From contig JAEZPW010000116.1 of the NCBI GenBank assembly GCA_023441255.1, positions 1-24,199 on the forward strand: DNA of 24,199 nucleotides, written 5' to 3'. Numbering within the stretch: position 1 is the stretch's first letter; every line of letters starts with the position of its first letter. Made by a program: the position numbers and the translations under genes. This document shows positions 1 to 8,378 of the stretch, piece by piece. Source of the stretch: Acidobacteriota bacterium (lineage in GTDB: Bacteria > Acidobacteriota > Terriglobia > Terriglobales > Acidobacteriaceae). The notes under the pieces were generated by a model, which was not told where the DNA came from, did no database searches, and worked only from the letters and a program-made list of their open reading frames with translations.

Positions 1-165
1 CTGCATCGTATGCTTTATGACATCGTCTTTCACGGACTGCACGTCCTCGCGCAACAACTTGATGTCATTATCGGTCAGCGGTTTCGCATGAACTTCCGAC
101 GTTTGCGCAAAGGCCATGGGTGACAGCATGATCAGGGCCACCATACAGACGTGTAAGAGCTTCAT
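1..165 (-). CDS. Small secreted protein of unknown function, N-terminal part only (gene runs off the left edge)
   Basis: The ATG lies at 163-165 on the minus strand, preceded by a good ribosome binding site (GGGAG about 6 bases upstream), and the frame stays open for 55 codons to the window edge. Residues 1-20 form a clear Sec signal peptide ending ...SPMAFA, with likely cleavage before Gln21. The mature part begins with a charged, helix-prone stretch (LTDNDIKLLREDVQSVKDD). The helical, charged mature start resembles small periplasmic proteins common in Acidobacteria, but this is only an impression and the remainder of the gene is missing. No function is assigned. It is transcribed away from the following gap and diverges from the outer-membrane gene at 620. 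Confidence 0.75.
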   Translation of the reverse strand, partial: MKLLHVCMVALIMLSPMAFAQTSEVHAKPLTDNDIKLLREDVQSVKDDVIKHTMQ

Positions 166-619
166 TGGCGTACTCCCTTCAGAGGAACTCATCCCGGGCA
201 GAAGACGACATCACGGTCAGCGCTAGACGCATTCATAGTCAACCTTTCAGTAATGTCGCCATACTGAAAGAATTGCTAGGTTGTGGACTGAAATGAGCGT
301 GGGCGATTCGGTCGGCGCGATGGCTGGAGATTTGTCAGGCACTACAGTTGCAGGAACGGCGCAGCACACTGATGCCAGTTGCGATTAGAAGCTGGTCCAG
401 ACGGTCCTTCCCCGCTATCGTGTAACATGCGACTCGGCTGTTCTAGACGCTACCGCTTACAGAGTGATCATGCGCTCACGTGTAGACCTCTCTGGAATGT
501 TCAGGTAATCCACTATGAGTAGTAACAGTCGCCAGTGTGGTGCCGGGCTGTGTCAAATGAACACTGATTGAGCAAGCCGTGATGAGCCGTTCAGGCGAGA
601 ACTACCGAAATATGCACGA
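166..619. other. 454-base intergenic region between divergent genes
   Basis: No convincing gene is seen on either strand. The region must hold the promoters of the small secreted protein (leftward) and of the outer-membrane gene at 620 (rightward). The one clear structure is a perfect 9-bp dyad at 244-270, listed separately. No clear sigma-70 promoter stands out. Confidence 0.5.
244..270. promoter_or_regulatory. Perfect inverted repeat, possible operator
   Basis: The arms CTTTCAGTA (244-252) and TACTGAAAG (262-270) are perfect reverse complements separated by 9 bases. No T-tract follows on either strand, so it does not look like an intrinsic terminator. It sits about 80 bases upstream of the leftward secreted-protein gene, where a dimeric regulator could bind. 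Whether it binds anything is inference. Confidence 0.35.
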
Positions 620-1561
620 ATGCCATCTATCGTTAAACTCGCGGCGGTTACCCTGATCGTGCTGTACTGCCAAGCCTGCATCAGAGCGCAGGACCTTGCA
701 CCGCGGGCATACCTGATCACGCCGCTACACTCTAACGCCATCACCTTGAGCTACTCGCGTTCGAGCGGTGACATAATTACTGGCAGTAGCCTGCCCCTGA
801 CCGGTGCCACTGGGAATATGAACCTAGCAATCCTCAGCTACTACCACTCGCTTAATGTTGCTGGTCGTTCGGCGAATGTCACGGTATCACTTCCCTATGT
901 TCAGGCCACTTATCGGGGTGAAGTCGTGGGCACCAATGTCGAGGCGTATCGCTCCGGTTTGATGGACCTGGTCGTGCGTTTCTCAGTAAATATCAAGGGC
1001 GGACCGGCAATGGACGGTCGCGAGTTCCTGAAGTGGCGCCAAAAGACGATAGTCGGGACAAGCATCAAGGTGATCGCGCCAACGGGGCAATATGACCCGT
1101 CCAAACTCATCAACCCAAGTGCGAACCGGTGGGCATTCAAGCCGGAGATCGGGCTTTCCCGGCGCTGGGGACATTGGCTGGTGGATGGCTATGGGGCAAT
1201 TTGGTTCTTCACCGACAACAACAACTACTTTTCGCGAATACAATCTGCGTCGGCGACAAACGTCCAGAGTCAAGGTCCTATCAGTGCGATCGAGGCTCAC
1301 TTGAGTTATGACGTTAAGCCCCGCCTGTGGGCCTCGTTCGATGCGAATTACTGGTATGGAGGGCGCACGTCGATAAACAGCGTAGAGTCGCGGCCGACAC
1401 TCCAAGCGAACTCACGCATCGGAGGAACTTGTTCGGTTCCTCTCAGAAAGCATCATTCGATCAAGGTCAGCTACAGCCGCGGTGCGAGAATCAGGTTCGG
1501 CGGAAGCAACCAGAACGTATCGATTGCATGGCAGTATTCCTGGCTCGGCAAACCGAGATGA
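620..1561 (+). CDS. MetA-type (Phenol_MetA_deg-like) outer-membrane beta-barrel protein
   Basis: The product is 313 residues with an N-terminal signal peptide (about residues 1-23, ending ...CIRAQ). It then has the start typical of the PF13557/COG4313 'MetA-pathway of phenol degradation' group: RAYLITPLHSNAITLSYS. The rest alternates polar and hydrophobic residues in short strands with Gly/Asn turns and ends in an aromatic-rich strand (VSIAWQYSWLGKPR), as expected for an outer-membrane barrel. Family members are putative outer-membrane channels for hydrophobic or aromatic compounds, mostly without proven substrates. The ribosome binding site before the ATG at 620 is weak, so the start could differ slightly. 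It converges with the potassium channel gene, with only 14 bases between their stops. It could belong to the efflux cluster functionally but is not co-transcribed with it. Confidence 0.75.
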   Translation: MPSIVKLAAVTLIVLYCQACIRAQDLAPRAYLITPLHSNAITLSYSRSSGDIITGSSLPLTGATGNMNLAILSYYHSLNVAGRSANVTVSLPYVQATYRGEVVGTNVEAYRSGLMDLVVRFSVNIKGGPAMDGREFLKWRQKTIVGTSIKVIAPTGQYDPSKLINPSANRWAFKPEIGLSRRWGHWLVDGYGAIWFFTDNNNYFSRIQSASATNVQSQGPISAIEAHLSYDVKPRLWASFDANYWYGGRTSINSVESRPTLQANSRIGGTCSVPLRKHHSIKVSYSRGARIRFGGSNQNVSIAWQYSWLGKPR

Positions 1562-1575
1562 TGCCGGCATAAGTC

Positions 1576-2238
1576 TCACGGACAATGAGAGGAATCGTCT
1601 GGCTGGCGATACGCGCTCACGAGCAGAGCGACCATGATTGCGACGTACAGTACCCCGGCGGATGCTTCCAGTGCCGCAAGCATTCTGACCTCACCGGTAG
1701 TGGGCAGGATGTCACCGTACCCTGCAGTCGTGAGAGTGATGAAACTAAAATACAAAAGATCGCTGGGTCGATCCGACGGGCCAGTAGCACCGTGCAGAAA
1801 GGCCTTCGGGTACAGAGCTTCGATGGCGCTATACGATGCGAACCAGAGTAGCGCAAGCAGGAAATAGATGCTGATGGCGGTATAAAGATGACGCGTGGTA
1901 ACCACCCGCGTGGCCCACAGATAGGAAAACAAGGCCGATACGCTCAACACGAGAAAGACGGCCACCATCGCCCACTTCACACACGTGATGACCGGGTATG
2001 AACTTAGAGCATCTGCAATACTTACGACCACGATGCAACTGAACAGCAGCAGAGAGCGCCGTCCCCATCGCTTCAGCTGCGACATCTCGACGACGGCGAA
2101 ACTCAGCGGCAAAAACATTGCGAAGCCCACAAGGGCACGCCCCAGACCAGTGCGTTCCAGCACTGGATAAATGAGAATCACGATGAGTAACGAAAGTAAG
2201 AGGAAGAGGTCCGGGCGACGAACTTGTGTTCCGGTCAT
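1576..2238 (-). CDS. Small potassium channel (Ion_trans_2 / two-helix pore type)
   Basis: The product is 220 residues and mostly membrane-embedded. Hydrophobic helices lie at about 10-25, 35-51, 62-78, 88-108 and 118-138, followed by a pore loop and a last helix at about 187-208. The pore loop carries the potassium selectivity filter TTAGYGD (filter residues 171-176), which identifies it as a K+-type channel pore (PF07885). No RCK/TrkA-N or cyclic-nucleotide domain follows; the protein ends 10-12 residues after the last helix. It starts 29 bases after the stop of the NodT-type efflux gene on the same strand and is probably read as the last gene of that operon. The ribosome binding site is not obvious. 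The pore family is certain from the filter; gating and role are unknown. Confidence 0.85.
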   Translation of the reverse strand: MTGTQVRRPDLFLLLSLLIVILIYPVLERTGLGRALVGFAMFLPLSFAVVEMSQLKRWGRRSLLLFSCIVVVSIADALSSYPVITCVKWAMVAVFLVLSVSALFSYLWATRVVTTRHLYTAISIYFLLALLWFASYSAIEALYPKAFLHGATGPSDRPSDLLYFSFITLTTAGYGDILPTTGEVRMLAALEASAGVLYVAIMVALLVSAYRQPDDSSHCP

Positions 2239-2267
2239 GTCGCGCTAACCCTGGAGGACAAGCTCGT

Positions 2268-3653
2268 TTACTGTTGCCACCCTCCGCCTAAGGCACGGTA
2301 CAACTGCACGTAGTTCTGCAGCTCCGTGTTCCACGCCTGCGCCAGCTGCAGCTCAGAATTCAGGTACTGCTGCTGAGTGACAAGAACTTCGAGGAAACTC
2401 GTGGTTCCGCCCAGAAAGCGTACGTTGGCAAGGCGTGCTGCCTCGCGGTATGTGTCCGTCTGCTCGGTGATCTTCATGCGAAACTGGCGCGACTGACTGT
2501 AACCCACGAGGCTGTTCGAAACGTCACCAAACGCCTGCAGCACCGTACTCCTGTAGGCGAACTCAGCCTCGTCACGGCGGGCCCATGCCAAGCGATAGTT
2601 CGATCGGATACGACCGCCTTGAAACACAGGCTGAACCGCCTGCCCCGCCACGGACCAGATAGTTGCCGGGCCGTTAAGAAATGAGGCCAGCGACGTGCTT
2701 TGGGCTCCGAAGAGGCCGGTCAGCGTGATCTGCGGAAAAAATGCGGCCTTTGCAACGCCAACATTGGCGTTCGCAGAAACCAGCAATTCTTGTGCCTGTC
2801 TGATGTCCGGGCGCCTCTCGATAAGGGCCGAAGGCAGACCGGCCGGCACTTCCGGCATGTGTGGCTGGTCCATCAAAGCAAGGCCTCGCGTTATAGGACC
2901 GGGGTTCCGTCCCAGAAGAATGCTGATGGCGTTCTCAGTTTGCTCGATGCTCTGCGTCAGGCTGATGACCTGCGCCTCCGCCTGTTGCACCAGCAACTGA
3001 GCTTGGAGCACATCTGTCTGTGCGCTCTCGCCGCCTTTGAATTTGGCGATGTTGATTCGAAGCATTTCCTGGTTGGCTGCAAGCGTCTGTTTAGAGTAAT
3101 CAAGCTGCGCATCGAACTGGCGCAACTGAAAGTACGAAATTGCGACGTCGGAGACCAGCGTGGTTCGCACCACATTCTGGCCGAATTCCGTAGCCAGCAG
3201 GTTTGCACGAGAGGCCTCTGTCGCGCGCCGAAATTGCCCCCAAAAATCCACGATGTAGGAAGCCTGAATGGTGGCGCTCTGCAGTGTTGGCGCTCCCGGG
3301 AAGAACTGGTTCCTTGCGTATTCAACCCCTGCAGTCGCGTTAATGGAGGGGAGCTGATCGGCACGCGTGATCCCGACCAGAGCACTGGCTTGCATCACGC
3401 GGGCAGCGGCGATGCGCAGGTCGTAGTTGTTGGTGAGCGCTTCCTTAATGAGAGCATCCAGCGCGGGATCCTGAAAGACGGCGAACCACTTCACCTCGCC
3501 AAAGGATGGAGTTGCCGCCTGCGTCTGGGGAGGTGGTGCACTACCCCGGTAAGTATTCGGCACGGCAAGTTGTGGACGTTTGTAATGAGGGCCGACTGTG
3601 CACCCGCAAAGAAGGAGTATAGAAGCCGTGGCCATAAGTAAGGTCGTCTTCAT
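2268..3653 (-). CDS. RND efflux outer-membrane lipoprotein, NodT/OprM (OMF) family
   Basis: The product is 461 residues, normal for the outer-membrane factor of a tripartite pump (TolC/OprM/NodT superfamily, two OEP repeats). It begins with a lipoprotein signal peptide whose lipobox is LCGC, with acylated Cys18, and continues TVGPHYKRP, the typical NodT-family start. Conserved features include RRPDIRQAQELL near the middle and GG..SYLEVL-like motifs near the C-terminus (GGTTSFLEVLVTQQQYLN). A trimer should form the outer-membrane and periplasmic exit duct. Its ATG overlaps the TGA of the permease gene by 4 bases (ATGA at 3650-3653), so translation is probably coupled. It works with the adaptor and permease encoded upstream. 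Confidence 0.93.
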   Translation of the reverse strand: MKTTLLMATASILLLCGCTVGPHYKRPQLAVPNTYRGSAPPPQTQAATPSFGEVKWFAVFQDPALDALIKEALTNNYDLRIAAARVMQASALVGITRADQLPSINATAGVEYARNQFFPGAPTLQSATIQASYIVDFWGQFRRATEASRANLLATEFGQNVVRTTLVSDVAISYFQLRQFDAQLDYSKQTLAANQEMLRINIAKFKGGESAQTDVLQAQLLVQQAEAQVISLTQSIEQTENAISILLGRNPGPITRGLALMDQPHMPEVPAGLPSALIERRPDIRQAQELLVSANANVGVAKAAFFPQITLTGLFGAQSTSLASFLNGPATIWSVAGQAVQPVFQGGRIRSNYRLAWARRDEAEFAYRSTVLQAFGDVSNSLVGYSQSRQFRMKITEQTDTYREAARLANVRFLGGTTSFLEVLVTQQQYLNSELQLAQAWNTELQNYVQLYRALGGGWQQ

Positions 3654-6600
3654 GCATGCACTCCTTCTGCATCAGACCCGGCAGCAGCTTGGCGCTCTTC
3701 CACCTTCTTCTTTCCGCGGATCCAATAGCCAAACCTCTCGACAACAACGTAGGAAACAGGAATGAAGAAGATGGCAAGGAAGGAGGCTGCTAACATCCCC
3801 CCGATCACTGCGGTCCCCAGCACCTGGCGGGAAATGCCGCCGGCGCCGGTAGCCGCCCACAATGGCACGCAGCCAAGAATGAATGCGAAAGATGTCATGA
3901 GAATCGGGCGCAATCGCAACTTGGCGCCGGTCAGTGCAGCCTCAGTGAGCGGCGCTCCCTTCTCGTGCTCCATCTTCGCGAACTCTATTATGAGAATGGC
4001 ATTCTTGGCCGACAGTCCGATCAGCATCACCAGTCCGATTTGCGCATACACATTGTTGTCGAGCGTCCGGAAGTAAAGCGTTGCGAACGCGCCAGCCACG
4101 GCGATTGGAACACCCAGCAACACGGCGAAGGGCAGCGTCCAGCTCTCGTACTGCGCAGCCATAATGAGGAACACGACGAAGAAGGCGAGTCCGAAAATGG
4201 TGCCCGGTGAAACGCCCTTTGCCGCCAACTGCTCCTGGAAGGACATGCCCATATAGTCAAAGCCCATCTGCGAGGGCATGTTCTTTTGAAAAACATCTTC
4301 CAGGGCCGCCATAACCTGGCTGGAACTGTAGCCCGGCGCGGCAGTCGCGTTTATCTGGACACCGTTAAACAGGTTGTAGCGCATGACGAACTCGGCGCCG
4401 CTACGCGGTTGGGTGGTGGTCAGCGTGCTTAAGGGAACCATATCGCCGGCGTTGTTCCTCACGTAGAATTTGCCGAGATTTTCGGCGTTGGTACGATAGT
4501 CGCCGTCGGCCTGAACGTACACCTGCCATTGCAGGCCAAAGCGGTTGAAAAAATTCACCAGCGAACCGCCCATGAACGTCTGTACCGTTTCGTATAGGTT
4601 GCTGAGTTGTATCTGCTGAGCCATCGCCTTGGCGTTGTCAACCTTGACGCCGAGTTGGGGAACGCCAAAGAGCGCGGTCGTCATGACGCTGGCGATTTCT
4701 GGCCGCTTACGAGCCTCGGCCATGAAAAGCTTTGTATTCTGGGCGAGAGCATCGAGTCCGCCGCCAGCGCGGTCCTCGAGGAGGAAAGTGACACCACCGG
4801 AGGTTCCAACACCAGGAATCGCAGGTGGTGGGAATGAGAACGCAAGACCGGAGTTGATCTTGGACAGGTTCTTCTGCAGGTTCGCCTTGATGCCCTCGTA
4901 CCGTGTCTCGGGCGTTTTGCGCTCCTCCCATGGCTTGAGCGAAATAAAGAAGAAGCTACTGTAGGTAGCGTTCACGCCACTTAACATGCTGTAGCCCATC
5001 ACGGTGGTGACGTTTTCTACGCCGGGCGTCTCCAGGATCACCCGTTCGGCTTCCCGGGCGGCTTCTGATGACCGTTGTAACGATGAAGCATTCGGCAGCT
5101 GCAGGCCGGCATAAAGGTAGCCCTGGTCTTCATCGGGCAAGAAGCTCTTCGGCAACTTCTTGCCGAAGAAGGCCACTAGCACCACGGTGAGCGCAAGCAG
5201 TACAAATGCGAACCCGGCCTTGTGGATCAAGTGGCGACACCAGTTCACGTATCCGTCTGTCGCGATTCCAAACACGTGGTTGAACCAGCCGAAGAATCGA
5301 CCCAGCAGCCCGCGAGATTTCTTTCTCGGCTTAAGCAACATGGCTGACAGCGCAGGACTGAGTGTCAAAGCGTTGAATGCCGAGAAGAGCACCGAGATCG
5401 CGATGGTCACGGCAAACTGGCGGTAGAGTTGCCCCGTTATCCCGGGAACAAACGCGGTCGGAATAAAAACCGAAGCCAGAATGAGAGCGATCGCAACCAC
5501 CGGGCCGGACACTTCCTCCATCGCTTTCACAGTTGCATCGTGCGGCGACAAACCGTGTTCGATGTGGTGCTCGACAGCTTCGACAACAACGATGGCATCG
5601 TCCACAACGAGGCCGATCGCCAACACCAAGCCAAACAGCGAAAGGGTATTGATCGAGAAGCCCAGCATGGGGAAGACAACGAACGTTCCGATCAGCGAGA
5701 CCGGTACCGCAAGCAGCGGGATCAGAGTTGCTCTCCATCCCTGCAGGAAAATGAACACAACAAGAATGACGAGGATCAAAGCCTCGAACAGCGTCTTGTA
5801 GATCTCGTGGATACCGGCGCTGACGGCGAGAGTAGTATCCAGCGATACAGCGTAGGCGAGCCCTTGTGGAAAACGGCGGCTCGCTTCCTCCATCATCTTG
5901 AGGACGTTGTCTCTTGTCTGAAGAGCGTTGCTTCCCGGAGTCAGATAGAGTGCGATCGCAGCGGACGGCTGTGCAGGCTTTGAAGGCTGGCCTGGTTCGG
6001 GTGCAGTTCCCAACCGCGCCAGGTAAGAGTAGTACTGCGAGCCCATCTCGACTCGCGCAACGTCCTTCAACCGAAGAATGGAACCGTCAGGCTTGGCGCG
6101 CACGACGATTTCACCGAACTCCTCGGGTGTGGGGAGTCGTCCGGGCGCGCGGACGTTATAGGTGAACTGCTGACCGTTTGGAACGGGTTCTCCGCCGATC
6201 TGCCCGGCGGGATTGACTCTGTTCTGCGCTTTCACGGCGCTGGTTATGTCGGATACCGTGACGCCGAGGTTCGCCAGCTTATCTGGGTTGACCCAGATTC
6301 GCATGGCGTAAGGTCCCGCACCGAAGATCTGAACCTGCGAAACTCCGGGGACGCGTGTCAGTGCGTACTGCAGATTGATGATCGCGTAATTCGCAAGAAA
6401 GATGTTGTCGTAGTTGCCGTTGGGTGAATAGAGGTTAAGCAGCATGAACGGTGCGGTCGTACCCGGCTGTACGATGACGCCTTGCTGGTTCACTTCCGCG
6501 GGGAGTTGCGCGGTGGCTTGACCTGTGCGCATCTGCGCGAGGATCTGATCGGTATTGACGTCGGTACCTAATTTGTAGTCAACGTACAGCGACATGTTTC

Positions 6601-6859
6601 CGCCTGAACTAGCGCTCAGCGAATACATATAGTTCATGCCGCTGACACCCGACATCTGCTGCTCGATCGGAGTAGCGACGGATTCCGCTATCGTGGTGGC
6701 GTCCGCTCCCGGGTAAGTGGCTTTTACCTGAATCATCGGATCGGCGATATTAGGGAATTGAGCTGTCGGCAGAGTGAACACAGAGACTGCGCCGACGACG
6801 ACCATCAGGATGGCGATAACCATCGCAACGATGGGACGATTTATGAAGAATTTGGCCAT
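3650..6859 (-). CDS. RND multidrug efflux permease, HAE1 family (AcrB/MexB-like)
   Basis: The product is 1069 residues, the usual size for hydrophobe/amphiphile efflux-1 permeases. The N-terminus (MAKFFINRPIVAMVIAILMV) and TM4 with the paired aspartates of the proton relay (LAIGLVVDDAIVVVEAVEHH) are diagnostic. Two repeated halves of six helices each with large periplasmic loops are evident. The second half ends ...VVVERFGYWIRGKKK followed by a charged tail. A short Pro-rich insert (APEPGQPSKPAQPS) sits in the first periplasmic domain. It is an inner-membrane, proton-driven exporter of hydrophobic compounds. The start is only 3 bases after the adaptor stop, and the stop overlaps the NodT-type gene. 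The HAE1 class fits better than the heavy-metal (CusA) class; the actual substrates cannot be read from sequence. Confidence 0.96.
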   Translation of the reverse strand: MAKFFINRPIVAMVIAILMVVVGAVSVFTLPTAQFPNIADPMIQVKATYPGADATTIAESVATPIEQQMSGVSGMNYMYSLSASSGGNMSLYVDYKLGTDVNTDQILAQMRTGQATAQLPAEVNQQGVIVQPGTTAPFMLLNLYSPNGNYDNIFLANYAIINLQYALTRVPGVSQVQIFGAGPYAMRIWVNPDKLANLGVTVSDITSAVKAQNRVNPAGQIGGEPVPNGQQFTYNVRAPGRLPTPEEFGEIVVRAKPDGSILRLKDVARVEMGSQYYSYLARLGTAPEPGQPSKPAQPSAAIALYLTPGSNALQTRDNVLKMMEEASRRFPQGLAYAVSLDTTLAVSAGIHEIYKTLFEALILVILVVFIFLQGWRATLIPLLAVPVSLIGTFVVFPMLGFSINTLSLFGLVLAIGLVVDDAIVVVEAVEHHIEHGLSPHDATVKAMEEVSGPVVAIALILASVFIPTAFVPGITGQLYRQFAVTIAISVLFSAFNALTLSPALSAMLLKPRKKSRGLLGRFFGWFNHVFGIATDGYVNWCRHLIHKAGFAFVLLALTVVLVAFFGKKLPKSFLPDEDQGYLYAGLQLPNASSLQRSSEAAREAERVILETPGVENVTTVMGYSMLSGVNATYSSFFFISLKPWEERKTPETRYEGIKANLQKNLSKINSGLAFSFPPPAIPGVGTSGGVTFLLEDRAGGGLDALAQNTKLFMAEARKRPEIASVMTTALFGVPQLGVKVDNAKAMAQQIQLSNLYETVQTFMGGSLVNFFNRFGLQWQVYVQADGDYRTNAENLGKFYVRNNAGDMVPLSTLTTTQPRSGAEFVMRYNLFNGVQINATAAPGYSSSQVMAALEDVFQKNMPSQMGFDYMGMSFQEQLAAKGVSPGTIFGLAFFVVFLIMAAQYESWTLPFAVLLGVPIAVAGAFATLYFRTLDNNVYAQIGLVMLIGLSAKNAILIIEFAKMEHEKGAPLTEAALTGAKLRLRPILMTSFAFILGCVPLWAATGAGGISRQVLGTAVIGGMLAASFLAIFFIPVSYVVVERFGYWIRGKKKVEERQAAAGSDAEGVHA

Positions 6860-6862
6860 AGG

Positions 6863-8074
6863 TCAGTTGCCCTCTGCCGTTGTCGCCACCGTTTCGTAAT
6901 GCTTGGGGGTTACGGGTATACCTTCTTCTGCTGCCTTTGGAGACGCTGCAGCAGCCTGTTGTACCTTCATGATTCCTTCTGCCACTACTCGTTCACCGGG
7001 TTTCAAGCCATCAGTGATGATCCAGTTGGGACCGCTTCTCTGGCCGACTTTGACAGGACGGTACTTAGCTTTGTTGTCAGGCGACACAACGAGCACCTGG
7101 TACTGAGACTGCACCTCAATTACGGCGATTTGAGGAATCAGCAGGGCGTTCTTGTGGTCGGCGGTCTGGATGCGCACGCGTCCAAAGCCGCCTGGCCGCA
7201 GTATTCCCTCGGGGTTGGGGAATTCGGCGGTGAACTGGATCGTACCCGTACCAGCGGTGATCTCCCGATTCACCTGGACGATCTTCCCTAAGTGCGGATA
7301 TTTTTGTGCGTTTGCCTGAATATACTCTACCGGCACTCGGCCAGCGCGCCCGGCACGAGAGGCCTCGGCTACGCGCTGCGCAACATCCAGGTAAGCGGCC
7401 TCGCTGATGTTGAAGTTCGCCCAAATGGGATCCACTCGCGACACCGTAGTCATCTTCGTGGCGGTCCCTACCAGATCACCGACCTGCGACTTGGCGTCGC
7501 CAGCAATGCCGTCTATCGGAGAATAGATCTTCGTCCAGGCAAGGTTCAATTCGGCGTTTTGCAGCGCAGCCTCGTCTGCCTGTAACTTTGCCTTCGTTGC
7601 GTTTACGTTTGCGATGTCGTTATCCAGCTGCTTGTGGGGAATTGCATTCTGGGCAGCGAGGGGCGTGTCACGAGCAACATCGTTCTGAAATCGCTCAAGA
7701 GTTGCCTTGGACTGGGCTACATCCGCTTTGGCCTTTTCTACCTGTGCCTGGTACTCTCGCGCGTCCAGCTCGAACAACAGCTGCCCTTTTTTGACGAAAG
7801 TGCCGTTACGGTAAGCCTGCGCCAGGACGTAACCCTGGACCTTTGGCGTAATATCGGCGTTGACCGGACCATCTAGTTGCGCGACCCATTCGTTGTAGAC
7901 CGGAACGTCCTGCTGGATCACGTCAGCCACTTGCACTTCCGGGGCCGGCGGAGCGGCGGCAGCCTGCTGTCGTTCGCATCCCGTCAGCAAAGCGAACGAC
8001 GTCAGGAGCAGCACGCCACAGACGACATAAGCAGCGAAGAATCGAAGCCAGCGTTTTGTGATGTCGCTTTGCAT
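6863..8074 (-). CDS. RND efflux periplasmic adaptor (membrane fusion protein), lipoprotein
   Basis: The product is 403 residues. A lipoprotein signal ends in lipobox LTGC with Cys33, anchoring it to the inner membrane. It has the MexA/AcrA order: a first barrel-sandwich half (VNADITPKVQGYVLAQAYRNG), a helical hairpin of about residues 105-175 rich in Ala/Gln/Lys, a second lipoyl half (YSPIDGIAGDAKSQVGDLVG), then beta-barrel (RPGGFGRVRI) and membrane-proximal domains. It links the permease to the outer-membrane duct. A good ribosome binding site (GGAG, 7-base spacer) supports the ATG at 8072-8074. It is the first gene of the efflux operon. I see no adjacent dedicated repressor gene (TetR, MarR or AcrR type) in the window. 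Confidence 0.95.
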   Translation of the reverse strand: MQSDITKRWLRFFAAYVVCGVLLLTSFALLTGCERQQAAAAPPAPEVQVADVIQQDVPVYNEWVAQLDGPVNADITPKVQGYVLAQAYRNGTFVKKGQLLFELDAREYQAQVEKAKADVAQSKATLERFQNDVARDTPLAAQNAIPHKQLDNDIANVNATKAKLQADEAALQNAELNLAWTKIYSPIDGIAGDAKSQVGDLVGTATKMTTVSRVDPIWANFNISEAAYLDVAQRVAEASRAGRAGRVPVEYIQANAQKYPHLGKIVQVNREITAGTGTIQFTAEFPNPEGILRPGGFGRVRIQTADHKNALLIPQIAVIEVQSQYQVLVVSPDNKAKYRPVKVGQRSGPNWIITDGLKPGERVVAEGIMKVQQAAAASPKAAEEGIPVTPKHYETVATTAEGN

Positions 8075-8119
8075 CGGTGTACTCCGGAACAGCGCGGCAG
8101 GCGTGGAGACGCGCAGAGT

Positions 8120-8149
8120 GTTGTAGCGACCATGTGCGTTTTAGATCAA
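8120..8149 (-). promoter_or_regulatory. Possible sigma-70-type promoter of the efflux operon
   Basis: On the minus strand TTGATC (8149-8144) and TACAAC (8125-8120) match the -35 and -10 consensus at 4 of 6 positions each with an 18-base spacer. It lies about 45 bases upstream of the adaptor ATG. The match is weak and made by eye. Confidence 0.25.
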
Positions 8150-8216
8150 GGGCCGCAGAGAATCCACTAGCACATTTCTCAGTCCGCAAACCGTAACTCT
8201 TGAGGTTGAGAAGGGA

Positions 8217-8235
8217 ACTAGCTCGCCACGCTAGT
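8217..8235. promoter_or_regulatory. Inverted repeat upstream of the efflux operon, possible repressor site
   Basis: The arms ACTAGC (8217-8222) and GCTAGT (8230-8235) are perfect reverse complements around 7 bases. It lies about 70 bases upstream of the possible -35 element, in the region where a regulator of the pump would be expected to bind. Function is inferred only. Confidence 0.25.
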
Positions 8236-8311
8236 CGGTGGGGATAGTGCGAGATTCGAGTGCTTGTCGGGGCTCTTTCTGAGAACAGAAAAAGAGAGGT
8301 TAAGTGTGGCG

Positions 8312-8348
8312 CGAGAGAACAAAGCGGGATTCGATAGTGAATCCCGCC
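8312..8348 (-). terminator. Terminator of the aspT-aspD unit
   Basis: A perfect 9-bp stem, GCGGGATTC (8324-8332) with GAATCCCGC (8339-8347), closes a 6-base loop. Read leftward it starts about 31 bases after the aspD stop and is followed by TTTGTTC. The T-tract is interrupted, but position and stem strength fit a transcription terminator. Confidence 0.7.
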
Positions 8349-8378
8349 TTGTGTTAGGTGTGAACGAGAGCTTTCAGC

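Larger units (their letters stand above)
8075..8378. other. 304-base gap: promoter region of the efflux operon plus terminator of aspD
   Basis: No gene is seen. The gap holds a possible leftward promoter (8120-8149), an inverted repeat (8217-8235) and the terminator hairpin of the upstream aspD gene (8324-8347), each listed separately. Confidence 0.6.

Noticed and set aside
2700..3641. 313-codon open frame on the plus strand opposite the NodT-type efflux gene
   Set aside because: The minus-strand gene is certain (lipobox, OEP motifs, overlap with the permease gene); the opposite frame has no family features.
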